A stretch of DNA of 64,000 nt from assembly GCA_018873245.2 (NCBI GenBank), contig JAEMBT020000001.1, positions 3,286,001-3,350,000 of the forward strand. Reading direction: 5' to 3'. This DNA comes from Archegozetes longisetosus (taxonomy: Eukaryota > Arthropoda > Arachnida > Sarcoptiformes > Trhypochthoniidae). Numbering within the stretch: the stretch's first letter is position 1; every line of letters starts with the position of its first letter. A program made the position numbers and the translations under genes. The notes beneath the pieces are model-generated. The model did not search any database and had not been told where the DNA came from. It was given only the letters and a program-made list of their open reading frames with translations. Shown here one piece after another: positions 1 to 10,343 of this stretch.

Positions 1-329
1 TGATTGTGAATCTCCAGGGATAAAGGTTCATAAACAAATGATAGAAAAATGTGATCAAAATATTTAAAACCTTTTCATACTTTATAATACTTGTATTGGT
101 ATATCAAATTATTAGAATAGCAGTCTTCATAGTTTTATTCAAAGAAATAATACTAAACAAAGCCATGAATTACTCTTAAATTTGCAGAAAGATTGCATTT
201 AATACAAGCATCATATAATGTGTGAGTCATTTTTACTACCATTTTTCAAGTTATAATATAAACAATAAAATAAAGGATAAGACTATTAGACTTTTTGAAC
301 GTAAAATTCAAGTTGATGTCTCTAATGTT

Positions 330-404
330 AGGCTCAGGCTCAAGCTCAAGCTCAAGCTCAAGCTCAAGCTCAAGCTCAAGCTCAAGCTCAGGCTCAGGCT
401 GAGC
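330..404. repeat. Hexanucleotide (CTCAAG)n tract
   Basis: About eleven tandem copies of a CTCAAG-type hexamer, with GGCTCA variants at both edges. The tract is open in both strands and produces spurious Leu-Lys and Glu-Leu reading frames; I see no gene in it. The rest of 1-1430 is AT-rich sequence in which I see no coding, RNA or repeat feature. Confidence 0.9.
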
Positions 405-1569
405 GAAACTGAGCCTATGCCTATCATTAATTATCTCAACAGTTACACAAAACAAATCTTATATCTTATTTAATAAACAAAATACAGTTTAACTAAAATA
501 TTCATCTCTTAAGACTATGTTTTTACCAACTGTTTCTCTTGAACACATATAATGAACAAATGGTAGCATTTTATTAAATTTGTTAATTTCATTTGATAGA
601 CTTAGTTGAGCTCTACAGTTGTGTAACAAACATCTTTTGCTAATTGTCAATCATTTAATCATTTGAATTAGCTTTATTAATAAACTCTATTTTATAGTGT
701 AATTTTCTATAAGATTTAAGCCGTTTTATCGGAGAAACGTCGGCAGTCGAACCTAAGCTTTATTATTCGTATGAAAAGATCTAAATATCATTTTCTACGA
801 TTTTGTCACTTTTAGAATCAAAGCTTCATATAATTAACAAATTTAAAATCCAATTCAAACAGGATTATAGTACTTTTGATTTCTAAGTGAAAAGCCTATA
901 TTTGCTGATTAGTATGAGTTTGGTAGAAGCAGTTTAGCCGAAACAAGTTAAAGTCAATTCTGCAACTGATTTTCACATCCCCTGAACTTAGATATTGTTA
1001 GTCCTGTATTTATCAAAGCAAAATAAAACACTTCATAGTAATAAACAGATTTAGATGAAAGCTTAAGCACCAAAAGTCAACAGAAAATCATAAGACTGTC
1101 AAAATTATATCTAATTAAATACTAGATTTTCTAGATTCATTCCAAAAATATATGAACTCCATTTTGATATTTCAAAAATATAACCTTTGATTTATAAGTA
1201 GAGCTATAAAAGATATTTAATCTTACTTTTTGAATAGTTGAGTCAAATTTTTAGTCTTTACATATACTAATTTAGCTTAATAATTCTTATTATAGTATAT
1301 CGTTGTTCATAAACTTTCGGATTTTATTGTGTGAGGAGTGAAAATAGGACAAATTTTATTTAATTATAACTAAAAATTTACATAACCAAAATTTTGAAAT
1401 TTAAGTATTTATTGAATGATTATTTAGGAATAAAATGCTATCAATTGATCACAAATAAGACGCCCCAGTCGGCCGCTTTACGGATTTTAGTCTTAAGTCC
1501 TGTAAAAAGGCTCTGGAATTTTTTCAGCTCTCTTGATTTTTTGACCAATTCGTCTGTAGAACTTGCTGT
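405..1569. other. Intergenic, no feature seen
   Basis: AT-rich sequence without an open frame of note or a recognisable repeat. Its right part probably includes the 3' untranslated and terminal-repeat region of the decayed transposon that follows, but I could not find a convincing matching inverted repeat. Confidence 0.5.
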
Positions 1570-2479
1570 CTAACCATTTTTATATACATTTCTTTTCAAA
1601 TTGACCCAAAATTTCTCGATTGGGCGCAATTGTGGTACATTTGGAGGATTTGAATCTTTAGGTACCATTTCGATGTTAAGGCGCTCAAACTCTGCCAGTG
1701 TTTCCCTCGCATAATGAGCAGAAGCCAAGTCGAACCAGAAAATAAAATTTTGGTCAGAATGGTATTTATTGATGAGTTTGACCAATCTTTTATTAATGCA
1801 TTCCTTGACGTAAATATCGGCATTGAAAGCATTGCCAGAAAGTGCGATATAAGGCTGAGAAATCCCACGACTGCTGATGGTCAACCACATCATCACTTTT
1901 TGCGGGAATTTCGATATTCGATACGAACTCATATTTTACATTATTCAGTGCTTCTAAACTTTCATGAGAATAATAAAAATCATTCCCATAAGAGTCTGAA
2001 CCATCGAGACTGAAATATAACTCATCATCCATAATGATCTCTAAGCTTTTCGAAGGCATAAAATAAGATTTGCTTACTTTAATTAGGCGTTTCTTTTGCC
2101 GAATTTTTTGGTTTTCAATAGCTTTAGGAGCTTTTTGACGTTTAGTTTTCTTAATAACTGCCTCGACTAATATCCTTTTTGCTGTTTTGCCACCAATGCT
2201 TCATTTCTGCCAATTGAACGCTCACTTCTTCAGACTTCGAGCACACTTTCTTCGACGATTTTGTTCCTGACATTTTGTGGCATACGATTGTTAGAACCAC
2301 TTCCAACCGTCCTATTTAAACTAAGTCCATTTTCCAATTTTCCGATGACATGATAGACTAAAGATCTGTGAACACCTTCTAGTTTAAAGTGGTTAACAGT
2401 GAATGATTTGCCTAAATGTTTGTTTCTCGTAAAAATTTCAGATGCGTTTATAAAGTGAAAGTTTTTTACTGTCTGGCAT
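1570..2479 (-). pseudogene. Tc1/mariner-superfamily transposase remnant (copy 1)
   Basis: Decayed transposase read from about 2479 down to a TAG at 1570. The N-terminal helix-turn-helix part (start MPDSKKL) is broken by a stop and a frameshift near 2400. The first catalytic Asp lies in IIMDDELYFSLDG. A frameshift near 1905 then switches into the frame carrying KVMMWLTISSRGIS, the second Asp in FWFDLASAHYA and the Glu in PQLRPIEKFW, so the DDE core is recognisable. A sister copy lies at 36377-36908. The element cannot encode active protein. Family assignment rests on the motif order typical of Tc1/mariner (IS630-related) transposases; I could not define its terminal repeats. Confidence 0.8.
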
Positions 2480-3792
2480 TTTTAAAACTAATGATCAATT
2501 GATGATTTGAATGAAAAAGTATTGTAGTGGGATAAATAAAATATCAAAATAAGATATCACATAATAGTATTAAATTAATCCTGAGATTATTAAAATTGTT
2601 TGAACGTTTGTTCTATTTTCAATCCGTATACACTATTATATAAATTTTTACATAATGACGTATTTTCTACATAGAAGATAAAGTGTGTACTCGAAACATA
2701 TTCTAAAAACTAGAGTTTATCATAATGAGTTTGAGAAAAATAAATGACCCCATCTAAAATCTAAACTGGGAACAGCAAAACAGAGAGATTAGTCTTACGG
2801 AATAAACTGACTTCTGCTAAACTGACTCCTATCACATTTGAACTTCATTCGTTTAACTATCATTTAGCAAGAATCAGCATATTTATTGAGTCAATTTTTA
2901 TCTATTAAGTCTATGTGTTTCTCATTTAGAATAAATCAATTGAATTGACATAACTTTAAAGCAATTTATCGACTTTTTGTTGAATATATGACTCTTTTAC
3001 TCAATAAGAAAAATCAATTAGAGCGTAATCTTTGATCGGAAACAGAATTAAGTGAAACGAAATCAACTGAAATCAATTTTCGATCGGTCGACTCGAAGCA
3101 TTAACTATTCACAACTTTTATTTTACTTTAACTGATTCTTATTCTTCTCATTTGTATAATATTCATAAAACCCATTAGAGATCAAACGAATTTATATTAG
3201 GTAAAACCGCTCTTAACTAAAAAACTTATATTCATAATTCCTAATTACTTCTCTTTCAATTTAAGCTCTTAATCATTTTTTCTAAAATCGATTTTCGGAA
3301 CTTTTGCGTTTAAACTTTGATTAAGTTACATTTTAAGTAATTAATATAAAAAGAACTTTAATCAAATCGGAAGTGGGCGGGCCGGGTAATTATCAATCAT
3401 ACCAATATATAATAGCAATCACATTAAGCATTTCACATCCAAGAAACAGTTAAAAGTACGTTTAATAAGAATCTGAAAAAGGGTTTGTTTCTCTATTAGT
3501 TCTCTCTCTTTATATACCTTTTTAGTATTGAATCTAATCTTGTTCTTTAAACTAAAGTTCACATAATTTTAGACATTTTCTTAGAAAAACATGTTTTTAA
3601 GTTAAAAAATATAAAAGGAGCTTATTGTTTATGAATTGGACTTTTAACTTTAACTTTATCACTGTGATAAATTTTCTTTTATTTATATAATCAAACTTTC
3701 CTTTAATAGTCTATTGCCTAATAATGATAGTGTATATATAGATAACTTTTACATTTCACAATAAGTCATACAAAAATGATAACTACGGTATA
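2480..3792. other. Intergenic, no feature seen
   Basis: AT-rich spacer between the transposase remnant and the methyltransferase gene. It holds no open frame with recognisable content; a short GC-richer patch near 3370-3385 has no evident meaning. Confidence 0.5.
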
Positions 3793-3798
3793 TTTATT
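3793..3798 (-). terminator. Polyadenylation signal AATAAA
   Basis: TTTATT on the plus strand reads AATAAA on the minus strand, about 37 nt past the stop codon of the METTL7-like gene. Position and sequence fit a normal poly(A) signal. Confidence 0.6.
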
Positions 3799-3834
3799 AT
3801 CAATTCATTTTCGGATTAAGTTACAATCAATAAC

Positions 3835-4578
3835 TTATTTTGTTGCTGTACCATAAACATGAGGCCTGATCACAATAAATGGGATCCGATCTTCAATAAT
3901 ATATTTTTCTTGAACAGAAGTGAATCCTGCTTTATTTATTGATTCGCTCGTATTGTTGATTAGTTTGCAATTATAATGAATTAGTATCCAAATCCACTGC
4001 AAACAAGCTTGAATTATCCAATATAAGGTTCCTCTTTTAAATGAAGTATGTTCTATGTAAATAAACTTTCCATTTGGCACTAAAACACGTTTAATTTCCC
4101 TCATACAAGCATCTGTGTCAGTGACAGAACATAAGACATGAATAGAAATCACAACATCGATAGAATTGTCCGAAATCATAGACATATCTTCAGCGAATCC
4201 ATTAATAGATTTCTCGTAAACTATATTAGGATGATTTTTCTTATTCTTTTCGAGTTCAAGATTGAAGTGAGTATTAGGTTCCAGTGATATGAGGTGTGTA
4301 TTATTTGGATAGAACTTAAGATTAGTTCCAGGGCCAATACCTATTTCCAAAACTCTTAGGCAACCTTTTCCTTTAGACTTCAATTCCGGATCTTTTGAAA
4401 CAATTTCATATAATTGTGAGAATTGTATCTTTTTGAGTGATTGCAAACAGTCCGTCACTCCCATCCGATGATAAGTGCTCAACAAAAATGCAAAAAGTTG
4501 CTGTCTCAAATATTTTATATTTTTATATATAAAATAGCAACTAATTAAACTTACAATCAGAACAATAACTAAACACAT
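3835..4578 (-). CDS. METTL7-like thiol S-methyltransferase
   Basis: A complete single-exon frame of 247 residues, close to the usual length of METTL7 (TMT1) proteins, which methylate small thiols with S-adenosylmethionine at the endoplasmic reticulum or lipid-droplet membrane. Residues 3-17 are a hydrophobic signal anchor followed by a basic stretch. The class I methyltransferase fold is visible: motif I VLEIGIGPGTN at 76-86, the acidic residue at the end of strand 2 (E100, in SLEPNTHF), motif IV DVVISIHVLCSV at 141-152, and VLVPNGKFIYIEH at 165-177. The LCSV and EIKRVL patterns are typical of METTL7 rather than of general UbiE-type enzymes. The methionine chosen is the first in the frame and starts the membrane anchor. 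No disruption is seen, so it is probably functional. The lack of introns could mean an old retrocopy or simple intron loss. Substrate is not deducible. Confidence 0.87.
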   Translation of the reverse strand: MCLVIVLIVSLISCYFIYKNIKYLRQQLFAFLLSTYHRMGVTDCLQSLKKIQFSQLYEIVSKDPELKSKGKGCLRVLEIGIGPGTNLKFYPNNTHLISLEPNTHFNLELEKNKKNHPNIVYEKSINGFAEDMSMISDNSIDVVISIHVLCSVTDTDACMREIKRVLVPNGKFIYIEHTSFKRGTLYWIIQACLQWIWILIHYNCKLINNTSESINKAGFTSVQEKYIIEDRIPFIVIRPHVYGTATK

Positions 4579-5236
4579 ATTTTCAAGTATTGGTAAGAAA
4601 AAGAATTAAAATTAGACTGAATATTTATCAAAAAATTTGAAACAAATTTGATTTTTGTAGCGACAATAACTAGAGACAATAAATTATTAAACTAGAGAAA
4701 TGAGCTCAAGATTTTATTTCAAGTTTTTTTTTACTAATATACACATGGTTTCCTGAAAATATGAATGATAAGATTATTAACGATAGGGATTTTTTAACAT
4801 GAAAGTAAGCTTTCCTCATAACAGATGCGTGCATTCTCTACCACAAAGATTACATAGTATCGGTTACAGGGGAGCGGGTCGATCTGAGGATTATGGACTT
4901 GGGGTGTTAGAGATCTGTAACCCCCATGACATATATCGTTGGACTCGTCTCGACTAGACCTTTCTACGCTGTTAGAAATTTTTTTCTAGGGGAAGACGTT
5001 TGAATAGAAAAAAGACATACATTAGTCTGATTTTAAACTTAAGGCCAGATGTCATGCGTGGAAACCATTTTGAAAATTCAACTTAATTAACTGATTTATT
5101 ATTAAAATTGAAAACATTTAGCAGTCATTTAAGATTTATTCAATGTCTGAAGAAAAATTTGGGTGAGTAACCAATTTTAATAAACTCATCTAATTTTAAT
5201 TAATATTTTATATTTTTAGGTAATCGAAAGATATTC
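4579..5236. other. Intergenic with a foldback-core motif
   Basis: Mostly plain AT-rich sequence. At 4906-4963 there is an imperfect GGGGTGTTAGAGATC palindrome and the motif ATATATCGTTGGACTCGTCT, which recurs in foldback elements elsewhere in the window (for example 7719 and 45670). This looks like a small remnant of that repeat family. Confidence 0.5.
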
Positions 5237-5294
5237 ATATCATCGGCTGGTCTTTGATTTAAAGCTCTTCCAATCGAAGACCAGCCTATGATAT
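5237..5294 (+). other. Pre-miRNA-like hairpin
   Basis: Positions 5237-5259 and 5272-5294 form a 23-position stem with a 12-nt loop. Read as plus-strand RNA the stem has only one mismatch (5244/5287) and one G-U wobble (5255/5276); on the minus strand the wobble becomes an A-C mismatch, so the plus strand is favoured. Size and shape suit a microRNA precursor, but I do not recognise the arm sequences as a known family and no expression can be inferred. Confidence 0.3.
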
Positions 5295-5782
5295 AAATTA
5301 CAATTATACATAAATCTCAACTTGTTTTGAAGAGAATAAAAAACAGAAATATGTATCAAATAATTATTGGAATAATATCTTTATCTCAATACAGAGAAGG
5401 GGGTAAAGTGTTTATATCTTTTAACAACTTATTGATTCTTTCATTCCAGTATGTTAGAAATTTGACTCAATATATGGCGAAGTACTACTTGATGGAGCAG
5501 TTATGATGAAAACCTAAGTTTATAAGTGATTATTTTATGTATTCATGTGTTATTGTGCCTTCTCATTGAAATACGAAGAAGACTTTGTTGATGTTCTTAT
5601 ATGTATTGAAAGGCTATGAAGTGGTCGTATTCAAGGTTTACAATGAAAGTCAAAGATATCCATCTAAAGTTATTAGTGAATAAATAAATGAACGATTTAA
5701 AGCGCTTTCAATTCGTTATTCACTTTATATTTTAAATAAATTTCTAAAATTTGAATGTATTATATAATGCTTTTATGTTTAT

Positions 5783-5918
5783 AAAATGTAATTATCTAGT
5801 CTTAAATGAAGCAATTGTACTTATTAATAAAGAAATTTTTTACATCTTTTAAAATGTAATTATCTAGTCTTAAATGAAGCAATTGTACTTATTAATAAAG
5901 AAATTTTTTACATCTTTT
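5783..5918. repeat. Perfect tandem duplication, 2 x 68 bp
   Basis: The 68-bp block starting AAAATGTAATTATCTAG at 5783 is repeated without change from 5851. Perfect identity suggests a recent local duplication, or an assembly artefact. Confidence 0.95.
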
Positions 5919-6759
5919 AAAATATTTTAAAACTTCTTTCGAAGGATTTGAATTCATATACAATAATATACGTGTCTAGAATTCAAGACGTAGGTAAGTC
6001 TCAAAACATATTTACAAATATATGGAGATTTTAAGACATACGTATGGCTTCAAGCCTCTAAAATGTCTTTTATAAGACTTAACAACATATTCGTTTCGAA
6101 CCGTTTTTGATCCATACAAAAGTATTTTTTAGGACTTATGAATAAAATTTTTTTTCGTATTGCCGACGAATGATCTTTTGTATCACCGACGATTGATAAG
6201 AGTTTACAAGTCATTCTCTTATTCACATTCTTTATTATGGGTATGCTCTTACTTCTCGCCTCTATTAGACTTTTCTATTGCGTTCACGCGTAAAAATTTA
6301 TGACATTTGAGCAAAAATTCGTTATTTTCATAAACTGGATCATTATGTAATAAAATGTTCTTAGGTGATTCTCTATTGTTATAGCCAATTAATATATACA
6401 CAAACCTGGAAATAACAATGGATTTTAACCATATTTATGTGCGAATAAATATTTATATTTTGAACATTTAAATATGTAAGATCATATATGACAGAATTGC
6501 GTTTTAAAGTATAGTGTCATTTTTGGTGCATTTATTGCATGAAACTAATAATTTAGATTCTTACTAAGCTAGATCAATTACATTACAATAACACTATTCT
6601 AAAATGTCGTTAAGAATTTATAGGCATTTTAAATATTCGTTTTTATTGATGTTAATTGCAAGTTCAAAATAACAATTGCGATTATTATACTGAATTATAC
6701 TGAATTAAAGTTATTGAAAAGACAATAGTAACACAAAAGTATGCTCCTTTTAACTCTAG
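5919..6759. other. Intergenic, no feature seen
   Basis: AT-rich spacer with no convincing frame, RNA or repeat. Confidence 0.5.
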
Positions 6760-7020
6760 AAATTTGGGTAGTGGGTGCTTTTTCCGGGCACATACTTTTG
6801 ATGATCGATCCTTATAGTACTCGATGTGAGGAGTCGAATGATATGTTACATGCCTATATTCTGTCCATAAATTACGTAAAAAATTTTTAAAAAATTCAAG
6901 AAATAGTTTGGTAATGGGTAACTTTTGCGGGTACCTACTTTTGATGATAGATTCTAGTAGTACTCGATGTGAGGAGTCTAACCATATATCACATGCCATG
7001 TTTTATCCATAAATTAGGTG
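6760..7020. repeat. Diverged tandem repeat, about 140-bp period
   Basis: Two diverged copies share GGTA(G/A)TGGGT, ACTTTTGATGAT and AGTACTCGATGTGAGGAGTC (around 6819 and 6959), then CATGCC. The AGTACTCG-GAGGA-TCGAATGA string also occurs in the arms of the neighbouring foldback element (7426-7455), so this is probably a relative of that family. A C-rich Pro-coding stretch at 7045-7110 follows and looks non-genic. Confidence 0.55.
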
Positions 7021-7125
7021 AGAATTTTGATTTTTTTTATATATACAGGCACCCACCCGGCCACCTCAGGCATCCACCTGACCACCCCAGACAAACCCTC
7101 TCCATTCATCCTTCTCTCAAAGTAC

Positions 7126-7266
7126 CTATTGGCGACTCGTTTAACCTAACCATCACGAACCCAATTTAACCTAAGATGAGGATAGTATCAGATCGCTTCA
7201 CTCGGAACGTTTCGCGTTCTTCACTTCGCGACCTGACGCAATTTTCACTTAGGTTAAATCACGCAC
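7126..7266. repeat. Outer partner of an inverted pair (other copy 7958-8098)
   Basis: This segment, running from TATTGGCGACTCG through two TTAACCTAA strings to CACTTAGGTTAAATC, is the reverse complement, with substitutions, of 7958-8098 in the loop of the foldback element. The unit contains the palindromic core GCTTCACTCGGAACG. A related palindrome lies at about 41262-41390. Confidence 0.7.
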
Positions 7267-7373
7267 GTGGATACTCAATTATTCCATAGATAATTATCTT
7301 ATATCACATTTCGGAGGGAATACCTAGCGATTGAACTGTTTTTGAGCTTTTAAATTTTTCATTTTTAGGTTAA

Positions 7374-8958
7374 CTGTCATTAAATTGGGCACGTGTTATA
7401 AAAATAAGATAAGAGCATATTTCAGTAGTACTCGTTGAGAGGAATCGAATGACATCACTCACCAAGCCCTACCCCGTTTCGTTCCAGAGACAGGCCCACT
7501 TAAATGTCGCACCGCCCCTTATAGTCCACGCCCACAGTATGGGTGTCGTTTGAAAGCCCTCGGCGAACATTTCACAGTGGCGTAGGCCACATCCTCCTAG
7601 GTCCATTAGTTAAAAAGTTATAGCCAAAAAACTATTTACATAATATACAGGGTGTTTGGTATGATTGTACTTTATAGAGGTAAGAGTGTTTCACCCACTC
7701 CACCCCCACTTTATATATATATCGTTGGACTCAGCTCGATGAGACGAATTCATCGATACCCCACTTTGGACCCTTGAGCCCAGTTACAAAAAGTTGGGCC
7801 TAGGTACCTAGTGACCGCACCTAGGATTATGTATTTGGTGTCAATATGACCGGAGGCTCGAGTGAAGTTCACTTATCAAATATGGTGGTTCTAAGGCTAG
7901 ATGTTGAGATCTTAGTCCAACTTGCATATTCAAATTTCTCTATAAAATAATTATCTACGTGTGTGATTTAACCTAAGTGAAATTGTGTCAGGTCTCGAGG
8001 CGAGGAACGCGAAGCGTTCCGAGTAAAGCGATTTGACTCTATAGTCAGCTTAGGTTAAATCGGGTTCGTGGTGGTTAGGTTAAATGAGTCGCCAATTGGT
8101 ACAATTAAATATCATGAAATACACTGTTTATGTAATAAGGCTAAGTCTCAAGACCTAGCCCTAGGACCACTATATTTGATATGTGAACTCTACTCGAGAC
8201 TCCAGTCTTATTGATACCCAACGCACAGTTTTAGGTCCAGCCACTAGGGATCTAGGCCCAACTTTTTGTAGCTGGGCCCAAAGGTCCCAAGTGGGGTATC
8301 GATGAATTCGTCTCATCGAGCTGAGTCCAACGATATATATAAACTGGGGATGGAGTGGGTGAAACACTCTTACCTCTATAAAGTACAATCATACCAAACA
8401 CCCAATAGGGTCACTGGGGTGTAGTGGTCAGCAAGTCGAACCTTGGGGTGGAGGTCCCAGGTTCGAACCTCGTGGTCGCTATACTTCTTTGACTGCGACA
8501 TGCTGGCCCCATGTCCTCGGTTATAACCGCCTTTGGCCCGATGTGCATGCCCCGCCTGACCGCCTCGAAAAACTCGCTCTGTAAATGGGGCTCGAGTGAG
8601 TCTCCCTAAGGGGAGTTGGGCTCGCGTTAGTCTCCCGAAAGGGAGGGAAACGCACGAAAACGAACGAACATACCAAACACCCTGTATATTATGTAAACAG
8701 ATTTTTGGCTATAACTTTTTAACTAATGGACCTAGGAGGATGTGGCCTACACCACTGTGAAATGCTCGCCGAGGGCTTTCAAACGACACCCATACTGTGG
8801 GCGTGGACTATAAGGGGCGGTGCCACATTTAAGTGGGCCTGTCTCTGGAACGAAACGGGGTAGGGCTTGGTGAGTGATGTCATTCGATTCCTCTCAACGA
8901 ATACTACTGAAATATGGTTTTATCTGATTTTTATAACACGTGGCCAATTTAATGACAG
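7374..8958. mobile_element. 1.6-kb foldback element with ~545-bp arms
   Basis: Left arm 7374-7920 and right arm 8140-8958 are reverse complements over their whole length once the SINE (8404-8682 with one target copy) is removed: both arms are about 540-547 bp. The loop (7921-8139) is about 220 bp and carries an inverted copy of the sequence at 7126-7266. There is no open frame. The arms contain the string ATCGTTGGACTCAGCTCGAT (left, from 7721; reverse complement at 8314-8338), which recurs in other palindromic elements here. Long uninterrupted arms without a transposase fit a non-autonomous foldback transposon; I found no clear flanking target duplication, so its superfamily is unknown. Confidence 0.85.
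8404..8668 (+). mobile_element. tRNA-derived SINE
   Basis: A GC-rich 265-bp insert within the right arm of the foldback element. It is flanked on both sides by the identical 14-mer CATACCAAACACCC (8390-8403 and 8669-8682), a target-site duplication. It begins with a tRNA-like head: an A-box-like GGGTGTAGTGG at 8417-8427 and a B box GGTTCGAACCT at 8460-8470, 32 nt between them, as in RNA polymerase III promoters. The body has two related GAGT-GTCTCCC segments (about 8593-8640) and the tail is a GAAAACGAACGAA repeat. All this fits a retrotransposed SINE in plus orientation. Confidence 0.88.
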
Positions 8959-10343
8959 TCGATGATATTCATACAACAAACAATGTCTTGTGTGAGTATT
9001 ACTCGGAAACTTTTCAGCCGTTTTGGACACAATTTATTTAAAGATTATTTGCCAATAATTTGAGTTTAGATATCACTCTTTTGGATGACTTTCCAAAAAC
9101 ATTTGTAAACAATCGATTACTGATTCAAAATTGACCTCAAACATAACGTTAAAAAACCGCATTACATAAGCAAAACCCTAATACTTTAAGCATTGAGATT
9201 AGTGGTTGAAGATTTTCAATCTTTAGAAAACTTACTTAACATTAATAAAACGCGACTTTCATTCTATCGTTGTATACACTTGGTTGTTATGACTCAACAT
9301 ACCAAATCTAATAATTCTATGTTGAATAGTTTTCGAGTTATAAGCTCCCAAATTTTTAAGGTTTTTTTAGTTTTTACACCCTTTACCAGGGGGATATGAA
9401 AAGATATGAAGGTGCCATTATACTCTATTATTCACCTATATGTGTTGGTAAAGTCAGTAGGTCTAAACTCGACCGGGGACCAACTCCCAATGATGTCCGG
9501 ACAACCTCTTTGGAAACATGATCAATAAATATATTTTGGATATAGATTTCATGCCTCACGTTTCTATCTCTTAGTCAGCTTTATTGGATCTGTCATTTGC
9601 TTCTGGATGCATGTTTTACAGATACACATTTTTGCGGGTTAAATGCACTTATCTGAGCTGAAGGACATATAAAATATTGGAAAATGACCTCAAATCGTAG
9701 GGACCAGCGGGCACATATGGAGCAGTTTCTTTCAATGTTAATACTACTTCGGTTTTACGAATTATTATGCTCAATTACATGAAATAATATAAGTTAATTC
9801 AAATTATTAAGTGATATTTTATCCAATTTTCTGAAATTTTCTGAAATATTCTTAAAATTGAACATTTCATATAATCCGTTTGCTGGTCCGTTGCAGATGA
9901 TGGCAGAAACATTTTAAAAATAAGTGCGAATACAGACTATTATAGATTTAATTCTATTTCGTACTGCAACTATATATATGAATACTCAAGTAATTTTCGT
10001 GTTCTTTGAGTATAGAAATCTGATAAGTTGAATTTCACTGTAAAAAAAGAAAGAATTAATTAATTCTTTTTCCTCTGTTATTAAGAGAAGAAAATTTATT
10101 TTAAATTGATAATTTTCTCATAGAGGCTTCATCTAACTCTACCGTAGATTCATTCGAACTAATTCATGGATTTAACGTCATAACAAAGTCTGTTCTCTAT
10201 TCAACAGATGTTATTATTTTTAATCAAGAGCAGATGTGGTTAACAAAGTAGTTTTAATCATTAAGTTGGAGCGAACTGTTTGAGCGTTTCGGAATTTACT
10301 GAATAAAGAGTTTATCAATTAATTTATAACTTCGTTCATAACA
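8959..10343. other. Intergenic / upstream region of the GMC gene
   Basis: No protein or repeat recognised. The 68-residue frame at 9193-9399 has no family resemblance and is probably chance. The last few hundred bases are presumably promoter and 5' untranslated sequence of the GMC gene, without a motif I would defend. Confidence 0.45.

Noticed and set aside
222-473. Overlapping 69-83-residue frames on both strands
   Set aside because: They exist only because the hexanucleotide tract is open in every frame; no other coding sign.
1441-2502. TCAATTGATCA at 1441-1451 and 2492-2502 as terminal repeats of the first Tc1/mariner copy
   Set aside because: The string is nearly self-complementary and the match does not extend beyond about 11 bp, and the sister copy has different ends.
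6969-7169. Pro/His-rich 66-residue frame
   Set aside because: Short C-rich low-complexity stretch with no start context, family match or neighbours to support a gene.
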